DNA of 5,189 bases from Verrucomicrobiota bacterium (GTDB lineage Bacteria > Verrucomicrobiota > Verrucomicrobiia > Limisphaerales > CAZBKV01), in contig JAGHDA010000009.1 of NCBI GenBank assembly GCA_021160185.1, positions 1-5,189 on the forward strand, given 5' to 3'. The notes under the pieces are model-generated. The model ran no database searches. It had not been told where the DNA came from and saw only the letters and a program-made list of their open reading frames with translations. The position numbers were made by a program, and so were the translations under genes. Positions within the stretch are counted from its first letter, which is position 1, and every line of letters begins with the position of its first letter. This document shows positions 1 to 5,189 of the stretch, in pieces.

Positions 1-19
1 AGAACCTATCTCAAAATCG
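1..19 (+). repeat. Left terminal inverted repeat of the IS5-family element
   Basis: The sequence agaacctatctcaaaatcg is the exact reverse complement of 830-848. Pairing stops at position 20 (A) against 829 (G). Transposase binds such ends. The repeat starts at the first base of the window, so it may extend further left. Confidence 0.95.
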
Positions 20-45
20 AACAAATGCTTGCGTGGGCATAGTGA

Positions 46-54
46 TGCTATAAC
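46..54 (+). promoter_or_regulatory. Possible extended -10 promoter element of the IS5-family transposase
   Basis: TGCTATAAC resembles an extended -10 box (TGnTATAAT) and lies 9 bases before the ATG at 64. A possible -35 (TTGCGT, 29-34) is only 14 bases upstream, which is too close, so an extended -10 reading is preferred. No clear ribosome binding site precedes the ATG. This rests on sequence resemblance only. Confidence 0.25.
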
Positions 55-63
55 ATACACTTG

Positions 64-198
64 ATGTTGCGCTTGACCGACCAGCAGTGGGAACGCATTC
101 GACATCACTTCCCCGAAGAGAATATTCCCCCCGGCCGCCCGGGGCGGAAGCCGATCGCCACGCGCCGCGTTCTTGAAGCTGCGCTTTTTGGATCCTGA
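64..198 (+). CDS. IS5-family transposase, N-terminal part (orfA, DUF4096-like)
   Basis: This 44-residue reading frame begins MLRLTDQQWERI, the typical start of the DUF4096-like N-terminal domain of IS5-family transposases, and continues through a GRPGRKP stretch to LEAALF. It stops at a TGA (196-198). The family sequence continues in the -1 frame from 189 (WILNTGAQWR), so the product is expected to be joined to the catalytic part by a -1 shift on the T run at 185-189. ATG 64 is the only start that gives the family N-terminus. The domain is thought to bind the element ends; alone it would be inactive. Confidence 0.75.
   Translation: MLRLTDQQWERIRHHFPEENIPPGRPGRKPIATRRVLEAALFGS
185..189 (+). 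other. T5 run at a -1 frame junction (possible programmed frameshift)
   Basis: The frame-1 codons CTT TTT (184-189) precede the switch to the -1 frame codon TGG (189-191). A tRNA-Phe on TTT (187-189) can re-pair with TTT (186-188). The joined sequence, ALF then WILNTGAQWR, restores family similarity with nothing lost. Programmed -1 shifts between orfA and orfB are known in IS5-family groups, so this may be functional. A missing T in a homopolymer would look the same. Confidence 0.5.
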
Positions 199-838
199 AC
201 ACCGGAGCTCAGTGGCGCATGCTGCCGCAGTGTTGCCCGAATTACAAAACCGTGCATCGTCGCTTCCAACGCCAGCGCCAACACGAGGCCTTGCGCCAGG
301 CGCTGACCGATCCGGCCGATGAGTTGCGCGAGCAGGGTTCGATCGACGAGTCGGAATGTTTTATCGACGCCGTGTTCGCCTCGGCCAAGGGAGGAGGCCA
401 GGAGGGCGGCAAGACCAAGCGGGGCAAGGGCGTGAAGATTCTCGGCATTGTGGATCGTCGCGGCCTTCCGTTGTCGGTCAGCGCCCACGCAGCGAACCAC
501 CACGAAGTGACGCTGGCGCAGCTGAGCTTCGACTTTTATATGATCGAGGCGAAGCCCGAGAATCTGATCGGCGATCGGGCGCAGGGTAGCGACAAGCTCG
601 ACGAGGACCTCCGGAGCGAAGGGATCAAGATGATCGCGCCGCATCGATCCAACCGCCGTCGATTGAAGACGCATGAGGGCCGTCGACTTCGGCGCTATCA
701 GCGACGGCGGCTGGTGGAGCGGTTTTTGCCTGGATTCAATGGCAGCGACGTCTGTTGATCCGCTGGGAATACTACGCCGCCAATTTCCTCGGATTTGTGC
801 AGCTCGCCTCCATTGTGATCCTCCTCAGGCGATTTTGA
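189..838 (+). pseudogene. IS5-family DDE transposase, catalytic part, with a second frame break
   Basis: This is the RNase H-like catalytic domain that cuts and joins DNA at the element ends. One frame runs from 189 to about 727, with first ATG at 219 and stop at 756-758. The family C-terminus (AWIQWQRRLLIRWEYY, then AANFLGF) continues in the -1 frame from 728 to the TGA at 836-838. The catalytic triad is visible: Asp at 366-368 (FIDAVFASAKGG), Asp at 573-575 (IGDRAQGSD), and Glu at 717-719 in the signature Y-(2)-R-(3)-E (YQRRRLVE). The break falls just after the catalytic Glu, on the T5 run 723-727. A protein from 219 to 758 has all three acidic residues but lacks the normal last ~37 residues. 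It is therefore either a decayed copy or affected by a one-base homopolymer error. Confidence 0.8.
723..727 (+). other. Second T5 run with a -1 frame break
   Basis: The frame CGG TTT TTG runs off into a 10-codon tail ending at 758. Adding one T, or slipping back one base, gives CGG TTT TTT GCC TGG, which is the family sequence RFFAW. The stop is then at 836-838. The break is of the same kind as the one at 185-189. A programmed shift this late is not expected in the family, so a real deletion or a sequencing undercall of T6 as T5 is more likely. Confidence 0.6.
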
Positions 839-848
839 GATAGGTTCT
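830..848 (-). repeat. Right terminal inverted repeat of the IS5-family element
   Basis: The sequence cgattttgagataggttct is the perfect reverse complement of 1-19. It contains the transposase stop codon (836-838). Its last T (848) is also the T of the TA that flanks the IS630 element, so the two elements touch. Confidence 0.95.
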
Positions 849-849
849 A
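848..849. repeat. TA target duplication, left copy, of the IS630 element
   Basis: A TA lies directly outside the left inverted repeat of the IS630 element, matched by TA at 2001-2002. IS630/Tc1-mariner elements duplicate a TA on insertion. Here TA sits in CTAG (847-850) and overlaps the end of the IS5-family repeat. Confidence 0.8.
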
Positions 850-868
850 GTGTGTCGCGAGATAAACA
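850..868 (+). repeat. Left terminal inverted repeat of the IS630 element
   Basis: The sequence gtgtgtcgcgagataaaca pairs with the reverse complement of 1982-2000 at 17 of 19 positions. The mismatches are at 854 (G against A) and 867 (C against T). The core TCGCGAGATAAA is identical at both ends. Confidence 0.88.
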
Positions 869-884
869 CGTTGCATAATGACAT

Positions 885-1978
885 TTGACCTGTCATCCTG
901 GTCGCACGGCTGCCACCAAAGGTCGTCCCGTCGTTCCGATCAAACTCACCGATTACGAGAAAGAGAAGCTGACGCTCATGGCCCGTCGCCGCACGGCTCG
1001 CCAGCAAGATGCCCAACGGGCTCGAATTATCGCGCTGTGCCGAGGGGCTTTCCAACCAGGAGGTCGCTCGTTCCGAGTCGGTGTCCCTGCCGACCGTTGG
1101 CAAATGGAGGCGTCGTTTTGCCCAGGGGCGGTTGGAGGCGCTGGTGGACCTGCCCCGGCCCGGCGCGCCCCGCAAGATCTCAAAAAGTCGAGGAGGCGGT
1201 CACCCGAACTCTGGAGACCAGGTCAAAGGCATGCACTCACTGGAGCAGTCGCAAGACGGCCAAGGCGGCTGGAGTCTCCGACCATTCGGTCCGCCGCATA
1301 TGGCGGGCTTTCGGTCTCAAGCCACATCGGGTCAAAGGCTTCAAGCTCTCGACCGATCCGATGTTTGTCGAGAAGGCGCGGGACATTACGGCGATCCACC
1401 TCAACCCCCCGGACAAGGCGGTCGTTCTGTGCGTGGACGAGAAAAGCCAAACGCAGGCATTGGAACGATCCCAACCGGTTCTGCCACTCAAGCCGGGCCT
1501 GCCGGAGCGGCAGACCCACGACTACGTCCATCATGGAACCCTTTCCCTGTTTGCGGCTTACGACGCGGCAACCGGCCGCGTGCTGGGCAAGTGTCATCAA
1601 CGCCACCGCCGGCAGGAGTTCCTGCGCTTCCTCAAGCGGATCGAGGAGGAGTTCCCGGAGGACGACTACCCGGAAATGCGCCTGGTGATGGACAACTACG
1701 GCACGCACAAAACCCCCAAGGCGGAGCGCTGGTTCGCTCGCAATCCCTGTTTCCACGTGCATTTTACTCCCACGGGCGCCTCCTGGATCAATCAGGTCGA
1801 GCGCTTCTTTGGCAAAATCACCAAGGAGGCGATTCGACGCGGCAGTTTCTCCTCCGTCAACCAACTGCGCCAGGCAATCAACGCCTACCTCGAAGAGCAC
1901 AATAAGAACCCCCAGCCCTTTGTTTGGACCGCCACCGCCGAGTCCATCTTTCGCAAACTCGACAACTCCCTTTCGTAA
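885..1978 (+). pseudogene. IS630-family transposase with two N-terminal frame breaks
   Basis: This is the DDE transposase of the element. The catalytic half is one clean frame from about 1181 to the TAA at 1976-1978. It holds Asp 1436-1438 (LCVDEKSQ), Asp 1691-1693 (LVMDNYGTHK) and Glu 1799-1801 (NQVERFFG), the three IS630 motifs in correct order and spacing. The family N-terminus lies in two other frames. KLTDYEKEKLTLMARRRTAR to QRARII is read from a TTG at 885 to about 1034. The helix-turn-helix segment (AEGLSNQEVAR, SLPTVGKWRRRFAQG, LPRPGAPRKIS) runs from about 1036 to 1182. Each junction needs a net +1 insertion or 2-base deletion. An open frame starting at ATG 878 reaches the same stop, but its first ~100 residues are out of frame and unlike the family. 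The copy looks inactive, although it could be helped in trans. Confidence 0.85.
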
Positions 1979-1981
1979 ACT

Positions 1982-2000
1982 TATTTATCTCGCGATACAC
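1982..2000 (-). repeat. Right terminal inverted repeat of the IS630 element
   Basis: It matches the left repeat (850-868) at 17 of 19 positions when reverse complemented, and lies directly after the transposase stop. Its last base (C, 2000) supplies the G of the TAG stop codon of the minus-strand glycosidase gene. Confidence 0.88.
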
Positions 2001-4861
2001 TAGAGCAGCTTGCGCAGAAGTTGGACATCCAACTCCGCTTCGGGCGCAAACGCCGGCGAATCCATATACTGCAAGAGGCTGCGCATCAATTGACGCGCTT
2101 CGGGATAGTCTTGGAGGGCCGGCAGGGCGCTGGCGCAGACCAGCAGCTTGCCCGGGCCGACGCGGGTTTCAAACAGCAAACCCAGTTTGTGGTTCCGGGC
2201 GAAGTTGTCAATGACCTGGATGATCGGGCGGTAGGCGGCCGGCGTCTCGTCCAGGATGATGGGCCGCGAGTTCTTCACGATGCGCCACCATTGCCAGTCG
2301 CTATGGAACTCGGTGGGGAAATGCGCCAGCGCGGGATGGTTCGGATCGCAAAGGATCCCGAGCGTGCCGGGGGCCGGCTCCAGTCCGCGGCGCTCGGCCG
2401 CGCGCGCAAACATCGGCCAGCACCAAAAGTCGGTCTGGAACGCGCCTTTCACGCAATGCTTGAGTTCGTCCAGCCGCGGAAACAGCAGAACCTTGCCGCC
2501 GTTGCGCAGGTGTCCGAGCGCCTCGGCGCTTAAGCGCTCGGCCACGATGACGCCCGAAGGAACGCGGGTGTCGGCGTGGGACGGGTAAACCCAGATGGGA
2601 TAGCTATTTCGATACGGCGTGCCGAGGATTGCGAGAGTGACGGTGAGTTTTTGCGGCGCCTCAACTTTGCTCAACGGCACGGCAAACATGTCCACCTCGG
2701 CCACGCTGCCCTGCTTGATGGCGACGGGATCGAAGGCGCCGCCGGCGACCTTGCGCTCGTCGCTCGTTGAGACCGTCCAGGCAACGCGCGCATTCGGCAG
2801 GTCGGCGGGGCCATAATGGGCCGCCTGCACTCGGCCGATGAACGTTTCGTCTGTGGTCCATGTGTATTTCTTCATCCGCAACAGCGGAACTGTCTCGCAA
2901 CAAAACCGTCGCCATGCCTCCGGCGCGATCAGGCCCTTCGGCTCCATGAAGGCGTTGAGGATGCCCACCAGCGCCGTGCCCTGGCCGGGGAAGTCCTGCA
3001 AATCGAGCAACTGGAATCCGCCCAGGCGGGGCGTGCGCAGGGCCGCCTCGATGTCCTCCCGGTAACAAATGATAGCCAACGCTCCGGAAGCGCGCACGAA
3101 GTCGTCCGCCAGATCGAGCATCCCCGCCGCTTTGAGCCGTTCGCGGAAAATCTCCAGGTTCCGCGCCCGGGTCACGCCGGTGTAACGCGGAATTTCGCGA
3201 AAGTCCGGGAACACCTGGAACTGGCCGACCTCATGCGCGACCACAGGCACAGGCACGCCGCTGATGGATTCGCTGTAATCCGCCAACGTCGAGGGCGGCC
3301 GATGCTCGATGTGCCCGTAAGCGTAATCCCCCTCGAAGAACGAGCCGCGAACCGGCAATGTCTTGCCGGTTTTGGCCGTGACCCAGAAATCGTCGCCCTC
3401 GGCCAAGCTGGGCGCCCAATGCATATTGTTTGACCCCTGCGCATAGAGATGGCGGCCGTCCACTTGTCGGAAATGCGCCACCAGTGCGAACATGCCGCGA
3501 TTGCGTCCCAGCTCGTTGCCGAGCGTGAACATGACAAACGAGGGGTGATTGCCGAACGCCTTGAGGATCAGCTCCCCCTCGCGCTTGCCATATTCATACA
3601 ACGATTTTTTGCTCGGATCTCCGGCGGGGCTCGTTCGGGCGGCGCGGTCCGCCGGGGGCTGAAAACCGCTGCGCTTGTTGGGCAGCTCGACTTGAAAATA
3701 CATGCCCAATTCGTCCGCCGCTTCGAAGGCCGCTTCCGGCGGGCACCAGGAATGAAACCGGCAATGATTGAGCCCATACGCTTTTAGGGTGGACAAGACT
3801 CGCCGCCAGCCGGCCTTGTCCATAGGCGGATAGCCGGTCAGGGGGTAGATGCACGAATCCGTCCTGCCGCGCAGGAACACCCGTCGGCCGTTGATAGTGA
3901 ACTGATTCCGGGCCCTGGCAAATCGCCGCATGCCGAAGCTCACAGCGCGTTGGTCGCGAAAGGCGGCGTCGCCGACAGAAGCTTCGAGCCGCAGGCTCAG
4001 CCGGAGCAACGCCGGCTGAAATTCATCCCACAACGGCGCGCGGCCGTCGAGCTTGTAGGTCAAGGCGACCGCGCTCCGTTCCCCGCGCGCTTTGAACGGA
4101 AATGACCGGGCCGGCCAGCTTGTCGGCCGGGCGACATTATAGCTTTCGCACCCAACGGTTATGCGGCCTTCAGCGGGCTTGCCCGTGATGTTGCCAATTG
4201 TGATCCGGACCACTGCTTGTGTCTTGTCAATATCTGGATACACCTGCGCGTCCTCCAGCCACACCGGGTCGGCGGCCCGGAGTTCGATGTGGCCGATAAT
4301 GCCGTTCCAATTGGTCTGCGTGCGTTCATCGACCGCGTGGGACGGGCCGACCGGGGGCAGTTTGGCGTTGTCCACCAGCACGGTGATCGTGTGCCGGCCG
4401 GGCGTCAGAGCGCGAGTCAGATCAAACACCTGCGGGGCGCTGAGCGTGTCCTCGGCGCCGCAGTCCTGGCCATCCACCCACACGCGGGCGGTCTTGCTGC
4501 GCTCCAGCAGCAAGGCGATGTGTTTGCCTCTCCAGGACTCGGGGATGATCACCTCGCGCTGATACCAGGCCGGCCCTTTCCAATACCAAACGCGCGACAA
4601 CCGATCGACTGCGTGTTCATCCTTGAAGACGCCCTTGTGGTTGGTGTCGGTCGTGCCGGGCAGGGTCGCCGAGTCGTCGAGCTTTTGCAGAAACCACTTT
4701 CGTTCCACTCCGACGCCGTCGGGATCGAGCCTGAAGCGCCAAGTCCCGGCGAGAGAAATGACGTTTTCCCGAACCGGCTCCGCGGCGCCGGGCGCGCCTG
4801 CCACACTCGCCGCAAGGGCAACCCAGACACATGCGCCAATAAATGTCGCTCGTGAGTTCAT
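2000..4861 (-). CDS. Secreted GH2-type glycosidase (beta-galactosidase/beta-glucuronidase-like) with C-terminal extension
   Basis: A retaining exo-glycosidase removing a terminal beta-linked sugar is the likely role; the substrate is not readable. The 953-residue protein has a signal peptide at 1-22 or so (MNSRATFIGACVWVALAASV, then AGA). It is followed by a GH2 sugar-binding jelly roll (about 33-197; LAGTWRFRLD, WYQREVIIPESW, VWVDGQDCG), an Ig-like domain (about 198-310) and a TIM barrel (about 315-640). The barrel has the GH2 pattern NHCRFHSWCPP, acid/base Glu 450 (FTLGNELG) and nucleophile Glu 544 (VVAHEVGQ). LQDFPGQGTALVGILNAF closes the barrel. A second Ig-like region (about 665-760) and a glutamine-amidotransferase-like domain (about 765-935; LRNGGKVLLFPR, GPGKLLVCASALPAL) follow. 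ATG 4861 is preferred over ATG 4894: it gives a normal signal peptide and follows the upstream stop by one base. The stop codon overlaps the IS630 end, but the C-terminus looks complete. Export to periplasm or outside is inferred. Confidence 0.9.
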   Translation of the reverse strand: MNSRATFIGACVWVALAASVAGAPGAAEPVRENVISLAGTWRFRLDPDGVGVERKWFLQKLDDSATLPGTTDTNHKGVFKDEHAVDRLSRVWYWKGPAWYQREVIIPESWRGKHIALLLERSKTARVWVDGQDCGAEDTLSAPQVFDLTRALTPGRHTITVLVDNAKLPPVGPSHAVDERTQTNWNGIIGHIELRAADPVWLEDAQVYPDIDKTQAVVRITIGNITGKPAEGRITVGCESYNVARPTSWPARSFPFKARGERSAVALTYKLDGRAPLWDEFQPALLRLSLRLEASVGDAAFRDQRAVSFGMRRFARARNQFTINGRRVFLRGRTDSCIYPLTGYPPMDKAGWRRVLSTLKAYGLNHCRFHSWCPPEAAFEAADELGMYFQVELPNKRSGFQPPADRAARTSPAGDPSKKSLYEYGKREGELILKAFGNHPSFVMFTLGNELGRNRGMFALVAHFRQVDGRHLYAQGSNNMHWAPSLAEGDDFWVTAKTGKTLPVRGSFFEGDYAYGHIEHRPPSTLADYSESISGVPVPVVAHEVGQFQVFPDFREIPRYTGVTRARNLEIFRERLKAAGMLDLADDFVRASGALAIICYREDIEAALRTPRLGGFQLLDLQDFPGQGTALVGILNAFMEPKGLIAPEAWRRFCCETVPLLRMKKYTWTTDETFIGRVQAAHYGPADLPNARVAWTVSTSDERKVAGGAFDPVAIKQGSVAEVDMFAVPLSKVEAPQKLTVTLAILGTPYRNSYPIWVYPSHADTRVPSGVIVAERLSAEALGHLRNGGKVLLFPRLDELKHCVKGAFQTDFWCWPMFARAAERRGLEPAPGTLGILCDPNHPALAHFPTEFHSDWQWWRIVKNSRPIILDETPAAYRPIIQVIDNFARNHKLGLLFETRVGPGKLLVCASALPALQDYPEARQLMRSLLQYMDSPAFAPEAELDVQLLRKLL
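2001..2002. repeat. TA target duplication, right copy, of the IS630 element
   Basis: This TA directly outside the right inverted repeat matches TA 848-849. It forms the first two bases of the glycosidase TAG stop codon on the minus strand, and lies in CTAG (2000-2003). Confidence 0.8.
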
Positions 4862-4862
4862 G

Positions 4863-5189
4863 CTACTTCCACATCTCCGCGTCTCGTTCGGCATGTTGCA
4901 AAGTTTCAGCCCCGGCGCGACGGACGGGCGCGCGCCGGATCAGGCGGAACCGTTGTGAACCGCAACGAGCGTCCAGCCGCACGTTGAATGTGATCGAGAA
5001 CCGACCGTCGGCAGTGGGGCAGGCCTGCCAGAAGTCGTTGCCGAAGACAGATTGATCCACGGCAGACCATTTGCCATCCACCGCCTGACACAGCGTCCAG
5101 CCTTTGTAATCGTCGAGCCCGGTAAAGGCAATAGGCGCGTAGCCCACACCGCCCATGATGCTGAACTCGGCCTTCTGTTCCGGACCGAC
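4863..5189 (-). CDS. C-terminal end of an unidentified protein, gene cut by the window edge
   Basis: The frame is open from the right edge (5189) to a TAG at 4865-4863 and encodes the last 108 residues of a longer protein. I do not recognise the family. The visible part alternates hydrophobic and polar residues, with many aromatic residues (GYAPIAFTGL, YKGWTLCQAV, SVFGNDFWQA, GRFSITFNVR). This suggests a compact beta-sandwich, as often found at the end of secreted carbohydrate-active or binding proteins. About 25 charged, low-complexity residues follow (RRAPVRRAGAETLQHAERDA). Its stop codon is separated from the glycosidase ATG by one base, so the two genes are probably one operon with coupled translation. 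A role in the same glycan pathway is inferred from context only. The ATG at 5156 is internal to the frame and is not taken as the start. Confidence 0.7.
   Translation of the reverse strand, partial: VGPEQKAEFSIMGGVGYAPIAFTGLDDYKGWTLCQAVDGKWSAVDQSVFGNDFWQACPTADGRFSITFNVRLDARCGSQRFRLIRRAPVRRAGAETLQHAERDAEMWK
4866..4878 (-). promoter_or_regulatory. Weak ribosome binding region before the glycosidase start
   Basis: On the minus strand, GGAAG (4870-4866) is 4 bases and GGAG (4878-4875) is 13 bases before ATG 4861; neither spacing is ideal. With the upstream stop codon ending one base before the ATG, translation is likely coupled to the preceding gene. No ribosome binding site is seen before the alternative ATG at 4894. 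Confidence 0.35.

Larger units (their letters stand above)
1..848 (+). mobile_element. IS5-family insertion sequence (IS427-like)
   Basis: The element is bounded by a perfect 19-bp inverted repeat (1-19 and 830-848) and contains one split DDE transposase that fills almost all of it, with the stop codon (836-838) inside the right repeat. About 0.85 kb with a two-part transposase fits the IS5 family, and the protein motifs fit the IS427-like group. The outermost two bases of the repeats (AG and CT) may belong to a CTAG target duplication, in which case the element proper is 3-846. The left flank lies outside the window, so the duplication cannot be confirmed. The right end touches the IS630 element that follows. 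Confidence 0.9.
850..2000 (+). mobile_element. IS630-family insertion sequence
   Basis: The 1151-bp element is bounded by imperfect inverted repeats (850-868 and 1982-2000) and flanked on both sides by TA, the signature target of the IS630/Tc1-mariner superfamily. It carries one transposase on the plus strand with the complete catalytic domain of IS630 proteins. The length is normal for the family. Two frame breaks in the N-terminal part suggest that this copy cannot make full-length transposase. It is inserted between the IS5-family element and the last base of the glycosidase stop codon. Confidence 0.9.

Noticed and set aside
105..674. Minus-strand open frame of 189 codons inside the IS5-family element
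   Set aside because: It is the shadow of the transposase, whose catalytic residues are on the plus strand; no family features.
830..866. GAGATA repeated in the IS5-family right end and the IS630 left end as a shared recombination site
   Set aside because: The match is only six bases, sits at different depths in the two repeats and is readily explained by chance.
1223..1900. Minus-strand open frame of 225 codons inside the IS630 element
   Set aside because: It lies opposite the DDE domain of the transposase and its sequence resembles no protein family known to me.
1..2002. The two insertion sequences as one composite transposon carrying cargo
   Set aside because: They belong to different families with unrelated ends, touch each other and enclose no passenger gene.
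2816..3433. Plus-strand open frame of 205 codons opposite the glycosidase
   Set aside because: It lies entirely antisense to a gene with clear GH2 motifs. Its translation is rich in Arg, Ala, Gly and His with no domain, as expected for a shadow frame in GC-rich DNA.
4217..4855. Plus-strand open frame of 212 codons opposite the start of the glycosidase
   Set aside because: It is antisense to the signal peptide and sugar-binding domain, shows no recognisable motif and has no ribosome binding site that I can see.
4862..4894. Longer glycosidase start at ATG 4894, adding 11 residues
   Set aside because: It would put a polar stretch (MPNETRRCGSS) before the signal peptide, overlap the upstream gene by 32 bases and lacks a ribosome binding site. 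ATG 4861 is better on all three counts.
1..5189. CRISPR arrays, tRNA or rRNA genes, riboswitches, phage attachment sites
   Set aside because: I saw no regularly spaced repeats, cloverleaf-like segments or conserved RNA motifs. Nearly all bases are accounted for by the four coding units and the insertion sequence ends.

Overview
This 5189-bp window is GC-rich bacterial DNA that divides into two parts. The left 2 kb holds two insertion sequences in direct contact. The right 3.2 kb is the end of a minus-strand gene pair for carbohydrate degradation. The large gene is a secreted GH2-type glycosidase with a long C-terminal extension. That architecture is common, as far as I recall, in Verrucomicrobiota, Planctomycetota, Lentisphaerota and Bacteroidota. 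The high GC favours one of the first three, but the organism cannot be fixed from this window.

Positions 1-848 hold an IS5-family element (IS427-like). It has perfect 19-bp terminal inverted repeats and a DDE transposase split over three reading frames. Each of the two junctions lies on a run of five T's. The window opens exactly on the left end of this element.

Positions 850-2000 hold an IS630-family element with imperfect inverted repeats (17 of 19) and a TA on each side. Its transposase keeps the whole catalytic domain (D, D and E present), but the N-terminal DNA-binding part is broken by two frame changes.

Positions 2000-4861 (minus strand) hold the glycosidase: signal peptide, sugar-binding domain, Ig-like domain, TIM barrel with both catalytic glutamates, then a second Ig-like region and a glutamine-amidotransferase-like C-terminal domain. 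Its TAG stop codon is made from the TA target dinucleotide plus the last base of the IS630 element. One base upstream of its start codon ends another minus-strand gene, cut by the window edge at 5189, which is probably co-transcribed.

Both insertion sequences appear to have used the same CTAG site, which overlaps the glycosidase stop codon. The glycosidase would then have kept its native C-terminus while collecting two transposons immediately downstream, transcribed towards it. I do not see an undescribed multi-gene system here. The points worth attention are the stacked insertions at a stop codon, the paired T-run frame breaks, the broken IS630 transposase and the unidentified upstream gene.
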